Assembly (NCBI RefSeq): GCF_003030345.1
Contig: NZ_CP028158.1
Span: 3,410,001 to 3,474,000 of the forward strand
Direction of reading: 5' to 3'
Source of the DNA: Plantactinospora sp. BC1
GTDB taxonomy: Bacteria; Actinomycetota; Actinomycetes; Mycobacteriales; Micromonosporaceae
DNA: 64,000 nucleotides
Position 1 is the stretch's first letter. Each line of letters starts with the position of its first letter. Position numbers and translations under genes: made by a program. Positions 15,906-27,400 of the stretch are shown piece after piece. The notes below the pieces were generated by a model. That model ran no database searches. It saw only the letters and a program-made list of their open reading frames with translations, and was not told where the DNA came from.

Positions 15906-17215
15906 CGGGCACCTCCACCGGGTACGACCTCGATGGCGGCCCGACGCTCCGGACGCAGCGTGGCGGCGGCCGCCCGTACCTGCTCCTCGGTCACCTCGCC
16001 GACCAGCCGGGGCAGTTCGCCGAGCAGCCCCGGATCACCCCGTTGCTGTTCGAGCACGGCCATCTTCAGCGTCCGGCCGAGCGCCGCGTCGGTCTCCCGG
16101 AGCAGGTGGGTGGCCATCCGGGCCTGGGTCCGGCCCAGCTCGTCCGGTGCCAGCCCGTCGGTGGCCAGCCGGTCGATCTCCTCGTCGATGGTGCGCAGCA
16201 CCTTGTCGACCTCGCTGTCGGCCGGCAGATGGGCCTCGATCAACAGTGCGGTCGGGTCCCGGACGTCGTACGGGTCGCCCATCAGCCCGAGGTAGCCGCC
16301 GACGCTGACCACCGAGCGGTCCCGCAGTACCAGCCGCTCCACCAGCCGGGACGCGTCGCCGTCGGTGAGCACCTCGGCCAGCACCACGTACGGCAGGTAG
16401 CCGGCGAAGTCGCCGATCGGGTCCGGCACCCGCCAGGCCGCCGCCACCGCCGGCAGCGGCGCCAGCCGGTCGGTGTAGGACTCCCGCCGCTCCCCGGTCA
16501 GGTCCGGCTCGGCGAAGTCGGGGCGGGTCGGCGCCGGCCGGGCAGGTACGTCGCCGAAGTGCCGCTCGATCAGCGCCGTCACCTCCGCCACGTCCAGGTC
16601 CCCGCCGACGGCCAGTACGGCGTTGCCACAGGCGTAGTACCGGTCGAAGAAGTCGGTCGCGTCGGCGATGCTGGCGCTGGCCAGGTCGTCGAAGGAGCCG
16701 TACCCGTCGTGCGCGTTGGCGAACGTGTCGAACATGACCGGCGGCAGCCGCAGCCAGGGGAACCCGCCGTACGGCCGGTTCAGCACGTTGACCCGGATCT
16801 CCTCCTTCACCACGTCGACCTGGTTGCGGAGGTTCTCCTCGGTCAGCCTCGGCCCGCGCATCCGGTCCGCCTCCAGGAAGAGGGCCCGCTCCAGCGCGTT
16901 GCTCGGCAACGTCTCCCAGTAGTCGGTGTAGTCCAGGTGGGTGGAGCCGTTGAAGGTCCCGCCGGCACCCTGGATGTGCCGGAAGTGCGCCAGCTTCTCC
17001 AGGTTCTCCGAGCCCTGGAACATCAGGTGCTCGAAGAGGTGCGCGAAACCCGTCCGGCCCTCCGGCTCCGACCGGATGCCGACGTCGTAGACGACCGCCA
17101 CGCCGACCACCGGAGCGCTGCGGTCCGGGGCCAGCACCACCCGGAGGCCGTTGTCGAGGGTGAACCGCTCGACCGAATGCTTCGTCGTTGGAATTCTCGA
17201 TCTTCCCGCCGCCAC
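15902..17215 (-). CDS. M16-family zinc peptidase, catalytic subunit
   Basis: 437 residues with a GTG start. The inverted zinc motif HLFEH is at 59-63, with the distal glutamate in VVKEEI (E139), matching HxxEH-x75-E. It is predicted to be cytosolic because no signal peptide is seen. It forms a heterodimeric peptidase with the next gene. The GTG is 6 nt after TAGGGT (17222-17227 on the complement), a good actinomycete -10, so the transcript may be leaderless; no Shine-Dalgarno was seen. Confidence 0.93.
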   Translation of the reverse strand: MAAGRSRIPTTKHSVERFTLDNGLRVVLAPDRSAPVVGVAVVYDVGIRSEPEGRTGFAHLFEHLMFQGSENLEKLAHFRHIQGAGGTFNGSTHLDYTDYWETLPSNALERALFLEADRMRGPRLTEENLRNQVDVVKEEIRVNVLNRPYGGFPWLRLPPVMFDTFANAHDGYGSFDDLASASIADATDFFDRYYACGNAVLAVGGDLDVAEVTALIERHFGDVPARPAPTRPDFAEPDLTGERRESYTDRLAPLPAVAAAWRVPDPIGDFAGYLPYVVLAEVLTDGDASRLVERLVLRDRSVVSVGGYLGLMGDPYDVRDPTALLIEAHLPADSEVDKVLRTIDEEIDRLATDGLAPDELGRTQARMATHLLRETDAALGRTLKMAVLEQQRGDPGLLGELPRLVGEVTEEQVRAAAATLRPERRAAIEVVPGGGAR

Positions 17216-17296
17216 GCACCGACCCTAGCGCGTCCCGCCACCACCGGTGGTCGGCCTCGGCGTACCTGACCACACCTCCGGCGTGCCGGGCTCGCC

Positions 17297-18244
17297 TCAG
17301 ACGGGGCGGACCGAGGCGAGAGCGTGCTCGACCACCCAGTCGAACTCCCGGTGGGTCCCGGGTATCGAGACGTAGAGGACGGCGACGGTCGACCGGCCCA
17401 CGTCGATGCAGGCGACGGCGGCCAACTCGTCGGTGGCCCGCAGCCGTGGCCGGGTGAAGTGCAGCCGGAACACCGAGACCCAGGCCGGCCGCCCGCCCAG
17501 CGAGGTCCGCCCGTCCCGGATCGACTCCATCCGGTTCGGCTGCGGGTAGTACTCCGCCCGGACGTCGCCCGCCACCTGCCGGCCGACGCACTCCAGGTCG
17601 AAGGTGAGGGCGTCGTTCTCCGCCGCCGGCACCGCCGCCGACAGGATCGAGGCGTGGTAGTCGCTGAACCCGTCGTACTCCCGCTCGGTGACGAAGTGCT
17701 GCCCGACCTTGTACGGCACCTCCAGCGTCCCGGCACTCCACACCGTCCGCCACGGCTGCCACGGCGGGCCGTAGGTGGCGTAGGAGATTCCGGCCTCCGG
17801 GTCGACGGTCCGCTCCCCGCCGCGCGGCTGCCCCGGCCCGGCCGGCGGGACGACCGGGTCCGGCTCCGGGGCGGTCGGCCCCGGCGACCCGGGTACGTTC
17901 GGCGACGGCGCACCGGGCGCGTCCGGCGCCGACGAGCCGGGGAGCGGACACTTCCGGGCCAGCGGCGGCCGTACGTCCGTCGGCGCCGCCGGCCGGCTCC
18001 AGAGCGGGTCGACGCCGCCGGACATGGTCAGCCCCAGCACGACGACCAGGCCGATCACGAGTACGCCGCCGGCCGTACCGGCGAACCACCACAGCCGACG
18101 GTCCGGACCCGCCGGGCCGGGGGCCGGTTCGGGTGGTTCCGGCGGCGGTGCGGGCAGGCCGATCCGGGTTACGGCACCGGCGGCCCAGGCGGCGCCGGGT
18201 CGGCCCTCGGCGCCGTCGGTCCCCCTCGGGACGTTGTCCGGCAT
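17297..18244 (-). CDS. Single-pass membrane protein with Pro-rich linker
   Basis: 315 residues from the ATG at 18244; AGGGAG abuts the start, so a nearby GTG a few codons upstream is an alternative. Layout: Pro-rich cytosolic N-terminus, one membrane helix (WWFAGTAGGVLVIGLVVVLG, about 51-75), a Pro/Ala/Gly linker, then an extracytoplasmic globular domain beginning ISYATYGPPWQPW. Two cysteines in that domain (ECVGRQ and AVACIDV) may form a disulfide. No family was recognised. Confidence 0.65.
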   Translation of the reverse strand: MPDNVPRGTDGAEGRPGAAWAAGAVTRIGLPAPPPEPPEPAPGPAGPDRRLWWFAGTAGGVLVIGLVVVLGLTMSGGVDPLWSRPAAPTDVRPPLARKCPLPGSSAPDAPGAPSPNVPGSPGPTAPEPDPVVPPAGPGQPRGGERTVDPEAGISYATYGPPWQPWRTVWSAGTLEVPYKVGQHFVTEREYDGFSDYHASILSAAVPAAENDALTFDLECVGRQVAGDVRAEYYPQPNRMESIRDGRTSLGGRPAWVSVFRLHFTRPRLRATDELAAVACIDVGRSTVAVLYVSIPGTHREFDWVVEHALASVRPV

Positions 18245-18431
18245 CTCCCTAGTGAACACCACCGACCGCCGGGCGAGCCGACCCGCCGACCGCTCGACAA
18301 CCGGCGGGCAGCCGTACGCCCGACAACCGCCAGGCCACGGCACCCGGCGACCGGCAGGGTCGGTGGACGCCCCGACGACCGGGTAGGGCCGTCGGCGCTC
18401 GACAGCCCGGTAGGGCTGGCGACGGAGGCGG

Positions 18432-18638
18432 TCAGCCGTCTCCGGCGACCGTCATCTCGATCCCGTCGCCGGAGGTGGCCGGCGAGTGCATCTCGACCAC
18501 CTCGACCTCGGGCGCCCCGGCGGCCAGGCCGTACCACGGGGTGAACACGACGACGGTGGCGAGGAGCAGACCGCTGACCGCGAGCAGGAGCACCACCAGG
18601 ATCTCCCGCGTCGAGCCCTGACCGACACGCACGGTCAT
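18432..18638 (-). CDS. Small membrane protein
   Basis: 68 residues from the ATG at 18638, chosen because GGGAGG lies 5-6 nt upstream; an ATG at 18653 lacks a site. One hydrophobic helix (LVVLLLAVSGLLLATVVVF) and an acidic C-terminal tail. No domain recognised. It lies about 190 bp upstream of the single-pass membrane protein on the same strand. Confidence 0.6.
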   Translation of the reverse strand: MTVRVGQGSTREILVVLLLAVSGLLLATVVVFTPWYGLAAGAPEVEVVEMHSPATSGDGIEMTVAGDG

Positions 18639-18909
18639 CGCAACCTCCCCCATCGCGACCCACCCCCGTGGCCGCTGGTTCCCCAGGACAGGATGGCCCG
18701 TCGATGGTTACTCCGCAGTCGCCCATCGGACCCGATCAGGTGTATTCGCGGGCATAGTTGTGCTGACCGATCGGAGCATCGACCGTCTCGCCCTTCGGGA
18801 CGGGCGTTCGAGGGTCAGCGCGCACTCACCCCCCGTCACCGAACGCGGGAGCGAGAGCGCGGAAAGGACGGGAGCCAGGAAGGGCGACGCCGGGAGGGCG
18901 GTCGAGCGG

Positions 18910-20223
18910 TCAGGCGACCCGGCGAAGCCGGCGCGAGCGGGATGCCCGGCGACTTCCACCGTTCTCGGACCGCGGCTTCGGCACCGCCGCCGAAACCGTC
19001 GTCGCGGTCGTGGCGATCGTCGGCCGGCCGGCCGGCGCCGACACCGGAACCCCGGACGGGACCCGCGCTCCGGTCAGCTTCATCAGGGCCGGGTCACCGG
19101 GGCGGACCGCCAGCGTCTCGGGCCGGATGCCGGCGTCGCTGAGCAGGCGGGCCACCTCCCGACGCTGCTCGGGCAGGGCCAGGGTGACCACCCGGCCGGA
19201 CTCGCCCGCCCGGGCCGTACGGCCGCCCCGGTGCAGGTAGTCCTTCGAGTCGGTCGGCGGGTCGACGTTCACCACCAGGTCGAGCCCGTCCACGTGGATG
19301 CCCCGGGCCGCCACGTCGGTCGCCACCAGGGCGGTCACCTGACCGGACTTGAACTGCTCCAGGGTACGGGTCCGCTGCGGCTGCGACTTGCCGCCGTGCA
19401 GGGCGGCCGCCCGTACGCCCCTGGTCATCAGCTGTTTGGCCAGCCGGTCGGCGCGGTGCTTGGTACCGACGAAGAGCATCACCCGGCCCTCCCGGGCCGC
19501 GATCTGCGCCGTCGCCGTCGTCTTGTCCACCGCCTCCACCTGGAGGACGTGATGGGTCATCGCGGTGACGGTGGCGGTCGTCGGGTCGACGGAGTGCGAG
19601 ACCGGGTCGGTGAGGAAGCGGCGGACCAGCCGGTCGACGCCGCGGTCCAGAGTGGCCGAGAAGAGCATCCGCTGCCCGCCCGGCGCCACCTGGCGCAGCA
19701 GGTCGGTCACCTGGGGGAGGAAACCCATGTCGGCCATCTGGTCGGCCTCGTCGAGCACCGTGACGGTGACCTCGTCGAGCCGGCAGTCTCCCCGGTCGAT
19801 CAGGTCGGCCAGCCGTCCCGGTGTGGCGATCACCACCTCCGCGCCGGCCCGCAGCGCCGTGGCCTGCCGGCTCAGCGAGAGTCCGCCGACCACGGTGGCG
19901 CAGCGCAGCCCGAGCGTGCGGGCGTACGGGGCGAGGGCGGTGGTCACCTGCTGGGCGAGTTCGCGGGTCGGGACCAGGACCAGCCCGAGCGGGCGGCCCG
20001 GCCGGGCCCGACGGCCGGCGGTGCGGGAGAGCAGGGGCAGGCCGAACGCGAGGGTCTTGCCGGAGCCGGTACGGCCCCGGCCGAGCACGTCCCGACCGGC
20101 GAGCGAGTCGGGCAGCGTGGCGGCCTGGATCGGGAACGGCGTGAGGATGCCGTTCTCGGTCAACGCGGCGTGCAGGCCGGCGGCCAGCGGCGCGTCGGCG
20201 AAAGTCTGGATGGTGCGGGTCAT
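18910..20223 (-). CDS. DEAD-box RNA helicase
   Basis: 437 residues from the ATG at 20223 (GAGGAAGG upstream). Motifs: Q-motif region TPFPIQAATLP, motif I RTGSGKT, PTRELA, TPGRL, DEAD-motif LDEADQM, SAT, then VATDVAARGIHVDGLD and HRGGRTARAG. The C-terminal tail is basic and low-complexity (SRRASRSRRLRR), probably RNA-binding. It is transcribed away from the cold-shock gene region; both are typical cold or translation-stress genes. Confidence 0.93.
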   Translation of the reverse strand: MTRTIQTFADAPLAAGLHAALTENGILTPFPIQAATLPDSLAGRDVLGRGRTGSGKTLAFGLPLLSRTAGRRARPGRPLGLVLVPTRELAQQVTTALAPYARTLGLRCATVVGGLSLSRQATALRAGAEVVIATPGRLADLIDRGDCRLDEVTVTVLDEADQMADMGFLPQVTDLLRQVAPGGQRMLFSATLDRGVDRLVRRFLTDPVSHSVDPTTATVTAMTHHVLQVEAVDKTTATAQIAAREGRVMLFVGTKHRADRLAKQLMTRGVRAAALHGGKSQPQRTRTLEQFKSGQVTALVATDVAARGIHVDGLDLVVNVDPPTDSKDYLHRGGRTARAGESGRVVTLALPEQRREVARLLSDAGIRPETLAVRPGDPALMKLTGARVPSGVPVSAPAGRPTIATTATTVSAAVPKPRSENGGSRRASRSRRLRRVA

Positions 20224-20448
20224 TACGGGCGGACCTTCCTCGAAGCGGTACGTGTCGAGGAAGGTCACCGGCGCCCGCCGCCGAGGCTCGGCCACCGGCG
20301 GCGGTGCGCCCGGTGACCGCAGCCACGGACCGGGAAATACGCGGGAGCCAGCCCGTGCCGTCGGGCGCGGGCTGGCCGCGTCACCACGCCGGTCTGGGCG
20401 CGGTGGTCGAACCTCTGCGTCGGGCTAGCGCCGCGCAGGAATGCTCGG

Positions 20449-20652
20449 TCAGATCGGGCGGATGTTCTCCGCCTGCGGGCCCTTCTGGCCCTGGGTGACC
20501 TCGAACTCCACCCGCTGGTTCTCGTCCAGGCTCCGGTAGCCGGAGCTCTGGATCGCGGAGAAGTGGGCAAAGACGTCGGCGCCGCCGCCGTCCGGGGTGA
20601 TGAAGCCGAAGCCCTTGTCGGCGTTGAACCACTTCACGGTGCCAATTGCCAT
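20449..20652 (-). CDS. Cold-shock protein (CspA family)
   Basis: 67 residues with RNP motifs KGFGFI and DVFAHF. AGGAG lies 9 nt before the ATG. Single-stranded nucleic-acid chaperone in the cytosol. The upstream leader is long (about 190 nt if the -10-like TAACGT at 20841-20846 on the complement is real) and strongly structured, as is typical of cold-shock mRNAs. Confidence 0.95.
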   Translation of the reverse strand: MAIGTVKWFNADKGFGFITPDGGGADVFAHFSAIQSSGYRSLDENQRVEFEVTQGQKGPQAENIRPI

Positions 20653-20677
20653 GTGTTTCGTCTCCTGACGGAACGTT

Positions 20678-20700
20678 CGGTCCGCACCTGTTGCGGACCG
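20678..20700 (-). promoter_or_regulatory. Hairpin in cold-shock gene 5' UTR
   Basis: A perfect 9-bp stem (20678-20686 with 20692-20700) and 5-nt loop, about 10 nt upstream of the ribosome-binding site. Further weaker inverted repeats lie at 20710-20724 (CCACCG/CGGTGG) and around 20777-20802 (GCGCCT/AGGCGC). A temperature-responsive leader is possible. Confidence 0.5.
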
Positions 20701-20912
20701 AGTAGTTGCCCACCGAACCGGTGGACGGCTGTCGCTCTGGTCGCCCCGCCCGGAGAACTCCGGACATAACAAAGAGCGCCTACGGTCACAATCCCGCAGG
20801 CGCACACAGAGTCTCTGGGAACCAAAACTGCAACGCCGCAACGTTAGCACACGATCGGCCCGACCGAGCGGATTCTGGCGATCAAATCCGACGAGCCGGC
20901 CCCCGGCGGGGC

Positions 20913-23900
20913 TCAACCGCCCGCCGCCGCCTCCGGCACCTGCGCCACCAGCGCGGCCAGGCCGTCGGCGTCGAGCAGGTCCGCCGGACGTACGGTCACG
21001 TTCTCCCGTACGTAGTGGAAGGCCGCCCGGACCCGGTCGACCGGCACACCCGCCAGTTCCGCCCAGGCCAGCCGGTACGCCGCCAACTGCACCGCGGCGG
21101 CCTCCGCCTCGACCCCGGTCGGCTGCCGCCCCGTCTTCCAGTCGACGACGTCGTACCGGCCGCCGGGGAGGGTGAAGACGGCGTCCATCCGGCCCCGGAC
21201 CAGCAGCCCGCCGATCGACGTGGCGAACGGCACCTCCACCTCCACCGGAGTGCGCTCGGCCCACTCGCTGGCCAGGAAGCGCTCCTGCAACTCGGCCAGC
21301 GCCTCGTCCGGGGCGGCGTCCGAGTCGGCCGCCCCGGGCAGCTCGTCGACGTCGAGCAGCCGGCTGATCCCGTACCGCTGCTCCAGCCAGGAGTGGAACG
21401 CGGTGCCGCGCCGGGCGTACGGCTCGGGGCGCCGGGGCATCGGCCGGCGCAACGCGCGGGCCAGCGCCGCCGGGTCCCGGCGCAGCGTCACGAGCTGCGA
21501 GACCGACAGGTGACGGGGGAGCGCCACCTCGACCGGTCCGGAGCGGTCCGCCAGCATGTCCCGCTCGGCGAGCAGCAGTTCGGCCTCGCGCCGCCAGGCC
21601 GCCGCGACGGCCGCCGCCTCCGGGTCGACCGGCGGCAACTCCCCACCACCGGCGCCGTCCGCCGGGTCCTCACCACCGGCGCCGTCCGCCCGGTCGGTGC
21701 CGTCCGCCCGTGCGGGGTCGCCGGTCGCCTGGGTCGGCTCCGCCTCGGGTGGTTCTTCCGACATCAGGCGGCGGACCAGGGCGGCGGCCTCGGCGAGTAC
21801 CGGCCGACGGGCACCGAGCGGGTCGGCCGGCCACTCGGCCCGGAGCACCACCTCGGTGGTCGGGTTGCTGGCGTCGGCCGCCGGCTCCGGCGCCCAGGCG
21901 TCGACCACGAAGCCGCTCTCGCCGGCCTCGGGCGTGGTCAGGCACCACTCGTACACCTCGGAGAGGAAGGTCGACGGGCCGCGTGGCCGTTTCGTCCCCT
22001 CGCCCCACCAGTAGCCGGAGCAGAGCAGCAGCCGGCGCGGCCGGGTGACCGCGACGTACGCCAGCCGGCGTTCCTCCCGCTCGTCGTGCGCCCGCCAGTC
22101 GTCGGTGAAGGTGGCCAGCGCCCGGGCCACCGCCTTCTGGTCGTCGGCGTCGTGCAGCGCCAGCTCGGGCAGCCCGTCCGCGTCGCCGCGCAGCGGGAAC
22201 GGCAGCACCCCGAGGCCGAGCAGATAGTGGTCGGAGCCCCGGGCCGTACCCGGCCAGACGCCCCGGCTCAGCCCGGCCACCGAGACCACATCCCACTCCA
22301 GGCCCTTGGCGGCGTGCGCGGTGAGGATCTGCACCGCACCCTCCACCACCTCGACCTCGCCCGGGGAGAGTCCCCGCTCCTCGTCCTCGGCGGCGGCGAG
22401 GAAGGCCAGGAAGGCGTGCAGCGGCGCACCGGCCGAGTCACCGGCGAACCGGGCCGCCACGTCGCCGAGCGCGTCCAGGTGCCCCCGGGCCAGTCCGGCG
22501 TCGCCGCCCCGGCCGTCGCTGCCGGCGCGGACCGCCACCTCGACGTCGAGGCCGATGGTCCGTTCGACGTCCGCGAGCAGGTCCGGCAGCGGCTGGTCCA
22601 GGCGGTGCCGGAGCAGGCCGAGTTCCTTGGCGTACGCCCGCAGCCGGGCGTAACCCTCCGCCGAGTACGCCTGCGCCGGCCCGAGGTCGGCCAGCGCCTC
22701 GACCAGGGTCGCCTCGTCGAGGCGGTCGGTGACGATCTCCGGCTCGTCGTCGTCGCCGTCGGAGCGGGGCAGTTCCCGGCGGGCCCCGGCGATCGCGGTG
22801 GCCCGGCGGTGCAGGGCGACCAGGTCACGCGGGCCGATCCGCCAGCGGGCTCCGGTCAGCAGCCGGAGCAGCGCGGCACCGTCGGTCGGGTCGGAGAGCA
22901 CCCGCAGGGTGCAGACCACGTCCCGCACCTCGGGGGTGTCCAGCAGCCCGCCGAGGCCGACCACCTCGACCGGCAGTCCCCGGTCCCGCAGCGCCGCCTC
23001 GATCGCCGGGATCTGGCTGCGCAGCCGGACCAGCACCGCCGTCGTCGGCCGGGCCACCACCGGAATCTGCTCCGGCAGCGCGTCCGGCATCCGGGCCGCG
23101 CCCCGCCAGGCGGCGAGGATGCTGTCGGCGATCCAGTCGGCCTCGTCGGCGTACGTGTCGAGCAGCGCGCAGTGCACCGTGCCGCCGGCGTACCCCCGGC
23201 CGGTGCGGCCGGGGATCTCCTCGTCGACCCGGAACGCGGCGGCCAGCTCGGCGACCTGCGCCCCGGCGGCCCGCAGCGGCGCGGCGAGCCCGTTGGCGAC
23301 GTCCAGGATCTGCGGCCGGTTCCGCCAGCTCGTGGTGAGGGTGCGCACCTGGGCCGGCGTGCCGTCCGGCTGGGCGAACTCGGTCGGGAACCGGTCCAGG
23401 GTGCCGGCGCTGGCACCCCGCCAGCCGTAGATCGACTGGCACGGGTCGCCGACGGCGGTGACCGGGTGCCCGCCGCCGTAGAGCGAACGGAGCAGCACCA
23501 CCTGGGCGTGACTGGTGTCCTGGTATTCGTCGAGCAGCACCACCCGGTAGCGCCCGCGCTCGATCGCGCCCACCTCCGGGTGGTCCCGGGCCACCCGCGC
23601 CGCCCGGGCAAGCTGGTCGCCGAAGTCCATCGCCTCGAAGTCGTCCTTGCGCTGGGCGTACGCCCGGACCAGCGGCAGCAGCCGCAGCCGGAGCTGCTGG
23701 ACGTGCAGCGCCTTGCGTACGTCGGCGTAGACCCGGCCGGGCCGGGACTGCACCTCGGCGAAGAACCGTCCCGTCCAGGCGGCCAGCTCGTCCGGGGTGA
23801 CCAGGTGCTCGGCCAGGTCTGCGGCGAGCGCCAGTACGGCGTCGGTGACGGTGCTCGGCTGCCGCTCCACCTCGGACATGTCGCCGTCGTGGTTGCGGAC

Positions 23901-24404
23901 GATCGAGTCGACGATCTGCCAGCGGGACGCCTCGGTGAGCAGCCGGGTCGACGGCTCGTACCCGCCACGCAGGCCGTGCTCGGTGACGATCCGGGCCGCG
24001 TACGAGTGGTACGTCGCCACCGTCGGCTCGCCGCCGAACGGGTCGTCGTCGCTGTTGCGGCTGTTGCGGCCGAGCCGACGGACGAGTTGACCGAGCCGGG
24101 TCCGGATCCGGGTGCCGAGTTCTCCGGCCGCCTTCCGGGTGAAGGTGAGGCCGAGGACGTGCCCGGGTTCGACGTACCCGTTGGCGACCAGCCAGACCAC
24201 CCGGGCGGCCATCGTCTCGGTCTTGCCGGAACCGGCCCCGGCGACCACCAGCAGCGGCTCGACCGGCGCCGAGATGATCGCGGCCTGCTCCAGGGTGGGT
24301 GCCGGCAGCCGGAGCAGCTTGGCCAGCTCGACCGGGGTGTAGCGCGGCCCGGCGTCGGCGACCCGCTGGGTCGGCGCCGGGCTGAACAGCGAGGGCTGGG
24401 TCAT
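20913..24404 (-). CDS. adnB: AdnB-like helicase-nuclease subunit
   Basis: 1163 residues. SF1A motor: Walker A GAGSGKT (56-62), [11 protein letters not shown], motif [14 protein letters not shown], motif [34 protein letters not shown], motif [14 protein letters not shown]-terminal RecB-type nuclease: GRMDAV (D1074) and VDWKTG (D1088, K1090) followed by QLAAYR. AdnAB is the mycobacterial double-strand-break-resecting motor-nuclease; AdnB carries the leading motor. Its ATG overlaps the adnA stop (ATGA at 24401-24404). An acidic, repetitive Asp/Gly/Ala insert ([20 protein letters not shown]) lies between motor and nuclease. Confidence 0.93.
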   Translation of the reverse strand: MTQPSLFSPAPTQRVADAGPRYTPVELAKLLRLPAPTLEQAAIISAPVEPLLVVAGAGSGKTETMAARVVWLVANGYVEPGHVLGLTFTRKAAGELGTRIRTRLGQLVRRLGRNSRNSDDDPFGGEPTVATYHSYAARIVTEHGLRGGYEPSTRLLTEASRWQIVDSIVRNHDGDMSEVERQPSTVTDAVLALAADLAEHLVTPDELAAWTGRFFAEVQSRPGRVYADVRKALHVQQLRLRLLPLVRAYAQRKDDFEAMDFGDQLARAARVARDHPEVGAIERGRYRVVLLDEYQDTSHAQVVLLRSLYGGGHPVTAVGDPCQSIYGWRGASAGTLDRFPTEFAQPDGTPAQVRTLTTSWRNRPQILDVANGLAAPLRAAGAQVAELAAAFRVDEEIPGRTGRGYAGGTVHCALLDTYADEADWIADSILAAWRGAARMPDALPEQIPVVARPTTAVLVRLRSQIPAIEAALRDRGLPVEVVGLGGLLDTPEVRDVVCTLRVLSDPTDGAALLRLLTGARWRIGPRDLVALHRRATAIAGARRELPRSDGDDDEPEIVTDRLDEATLVEALADLGPAQAYSAEGYARLRAYAKELGLLRHRLDQPLPDLLADVERTIGLDVEVAVRAGSDGRGGDAGLARGHLDALGDVAARFAGDSAGAPLHAFLAFLAAAEDEERGLSPGEVEVVEGAVQILTAHAAKGLEWDVVSVAGLSRGVWPGTARGSDHYLLGLGVLPFPLRGDADGLPELALHDADDQKAVARALATFTDDWRAHDEREERRLAYVAVTRPRRLLLCSGYWWGEGTKRPRGPSTFLSEVYEWCLTTPEAGESGFVVDAWAPEPAADASNPTTEVVLRAEWPADPLGARRPVLAEAAALVRRLMSEEPPEAEPTQATGDPARADGTDRADGAGGEDPADGAGGGELPPVDPEAAAVAAAWRREAELLLAERDMLADRSGPVEVALPRHLSVSQLVTLRRDPAALARALRRPMPRRPEPYARRGTAFHSWLEQRYGISRLLDVDELPGAADSDAAPDEALAELQERFLASEWAERTPVEVEVPFATSIGGLLVRGRMDAVFTLPGGRYDVVDWKTGRQPTGVEAEAAAVQLAAYRLAWAELAGVPVDRVRAAFHYVRENVTVRPADLLDADGLAALVAQVPEAAAGG

Positions 24405-27400
24405 CGGGCGCCCCCGCCGCCGCGCTGGCCGGGCGGTTTCGGCGGGCTGTCCGGGCGGCGCCGGGTGGGCGGCTCGACGACCTGCCGGCCCTGCCCGGAG
24501 ATCGGGCAGCTGCTGCGTACCGGGCAGACCCGGCACTTCGAGTTGGCAACGGCGGAGAAGGTGGCCGCGGCCATCGTGTCGGCGGTACGCCGGACCATCG
24601 CCCGCGCCCAGCCACCCGCGTCCTCGGCCGCGCCGGCCGGCGGCTGGACCTGCTCCCGGGCGTCCTGGGTCGAGGTGCCGAGCTGCACCAGCGCCGCCCC
24701 GCCGGACTCCGACCCGGCGCCGAGGTCGGCGAACGCGCCCGCCTCCACCGCCGCCTGGTAGGCACCGAGCTGCGGATGCTCGGCCAGCTCCGACGCGGTC
24801 ACCGCCGTCGACTTGCCGGTCTTGAGGTCGATCACCACGAGCCGGCCCTCGGCGTCCACCTCCAGCCGGTCGACCCGGCCGGTCAGCTCGATCGGCCGCT
24901 TCGGGTCGTCGAGGCGTACCGCGAACTCGTGTTCGATGGCGAGCAGCCGGCGCGGGTTGCCGGCCAGCCAGCGCAGCAGCTTGTCGACCATCACCTCGGC
25001 GCGGGCCCGTTCGGTGCCGGCCATCCAGCGGGCGGCGAGTTCGATCACGTCGAACCGCGCCGTCACGTACTCCAGCAGTTTGCCCCGGTCGGCGCTGGCG
25101 TCCTCGGCGAGCATCGCGGCGGCGTGCACCAGGTTGCCGACCCCCTGCGCGGAGCTGGCCGGCGCCTTGCCGCCGTGCCGTTCCAGCAGCCAGCGCAGGC
25201 TGCACCGCAGCGCGCTCTCCATCCCGGACGGGGTGACCCGGACCGGTTCGCCCTCGTCGACCAGGGGCCGGTCGTCGGAGAGCGGCCGCAGCCCCCACCA
25301 GTCGTCGGGATGCGCCCCCGGCACCCCGGCGACGGCCAGCCGGGCCAGCTCCTCCGCCGCCGCGCGCCGCCGGGCCGGCGACGCCTCCGGGTCGGTGACG
25401 GCGGTACGCAGCTCGGCGACCAGCGCCGACAGCGTCAGCGCCCGGGGCGGCCGGGCGACGGGCAGCGTCGGTACGTCGTCGGCCATGCCGTCGGCCTCCT
25501 CGGCCGGCACCCCGTCCGGGTCCGGGGTCGCCCCGCCCCCGCCGCCGGGCCTACCGCCGCTCTCCGGTCCGCCCTGGCCGGTGCGGCCGTCGCCGTCGTC
25601 CGGGCGTTCGACGGTGGGGCCGAGTTCGTAGAGGAAGCGGCTCGGCTGCTCCTCGTGGTCGGCGACACCGACCGCCGCCGAGGCGACCGCGCTGACCAGC
25701 AGCCTGCGCCGGGCCCGGGTGGCGGCGACGTAGAAGAGCCGGCGTTCCTCGTCCAGCATCGCCGAACTCTGCCCGACCAGGGTGGCCGCGACACCGGCGC
25801 CCTCGCCCCGGCCGGCGAGCAGGTCGACCAGCCGCTCCGAGCCGAGCAGGCTGCCGCGCAGCCGCAGGTCCGGCCAAATCCCCTCCTGTACGCCGGCCAG
25901 CGCGACCAGGTCCCACTCCAGCCCCTTGGCCGCGTGCGCGGTGAGCAGGCGTACCGCCTCGCCCCGGTCGGCGCTCGGCGCGAGGGTGTCGGCCGGCAAC
26001 TGCTGCCCGAGCACGTGGTCGAGGAAGACCTCGGTACGCGCCCCTGGCAACCGGTCGACGAACCGGGCCGCCGCGTCGAAGAGTACGACGATCGCGTCCA
26101 GGTCCCGGTCCGCGGCGGCGGCCCGCCAGCGCAGCCCGCTGTCCTGCGCCCCGGCGGCGGTACGGGCCCGGGCCAGTGCGCCGGACCAGCGCTCGGCGAG
26201 CCCGCTGGCCCGCCACACCGCCCAGAGCACGTCCTCGGCGGTGGCGGCGGGCACCGCGGCCGCCTCCCTGGCGGCGGCCAGCAGGTTCGCGACCGCCTGG
26301 GCCGGTGCCGCCCAGCGGCGCTCGATGGTGAGCAGGTCGCGCGGGTCCCGCAACGCCTCCACCAGCAGGTCCCCGGAGGGGCGCCGGTCGCCGCCGGCCA
26401 GCGCCAGCGCGCGCAGCCCCTGCCGCAGCCGCCGCTCGGCCAGCGGGTCGGCGCCGCCCAGCGGCGAGTGCAGCAGCGTCACCGCCGCCTCCTCGTCGAG
26501 CCGGTCCGGTTCGAGCGCGCAGCGCAGCAGCAGCAGGAACGGCGCCACCGCCGGTTGCAGGTGCAGCGGCAGGTCCTCGGCGTGCACCACGGTCGGCACC
26601 CCGACGGTGTGCAGGGCGCGCTGCAACGGCGGCAGTTGCAGCGTGGTGGAGCGGAGCAGCACCGCCATCCGCGACCAGGGCACCCCGTCGAGCAGGTGTG
26701 CCGAGCGCAGCGCGTGCGCCAGATAGGCAGCCTCGCTGGTGCCGGAACGGAAGGTGCGGATCTCCACCGTCCCCGGCTCGGCGTCCGGCACCGGGCGCAG
26801 GTCGCGGTGGGCCACCGGCCCGCGCAGCCGCCGCGCCAGCCGCCGGGTCGCGTCCAGCAGCCCCGGCCCGGCCCGGTACGACGTGTGCAGCACCAGCGTC
26901 CGGGCCACCGCCCCGGAGACGGTACGGAACCGGTGCGCGAAGTGGTGCACGATCTCCGGGTCGGCGCCCCGGAAGGCGTACGTGGACGAGTCCGGGTCGG
27001 CGAACGCGACCAGTGACTTGCCACCGCCGGTCACCAGGTGCAGCAGGTCCACCTGGGCCGGGTCGGTGTCGGCCAGCTCGTCGACGTAGACGTGCGCGAG
27101 CCGGGCCCGCTCGGCGTCGAGCAGGTCGGGGTCGTCGGTGAGCAGCCCGGAGGCGGCCCGGACGAGTTCGGCGGGGTCGTAGGCGACCGAGCCCCGGGTG
27201 GTGACGTCGCGCAGGGCGAGCACGGCGACGTACTGCCGGAGGAAGCGGGCCGCCGCCGGCCAGTCGGCCCGGCCGAGCTTCTCGCCGAGCCGGGCCAGCT
27301 CCACCGGCCCGATCCCGCGCTCGGCGGCCCGCATCAGCAGGTCGCGGAGCTGTTCGGCGAAGGCCCGGGTACGCAGCGCCGGCCGCAACTCCGCCGGCCA

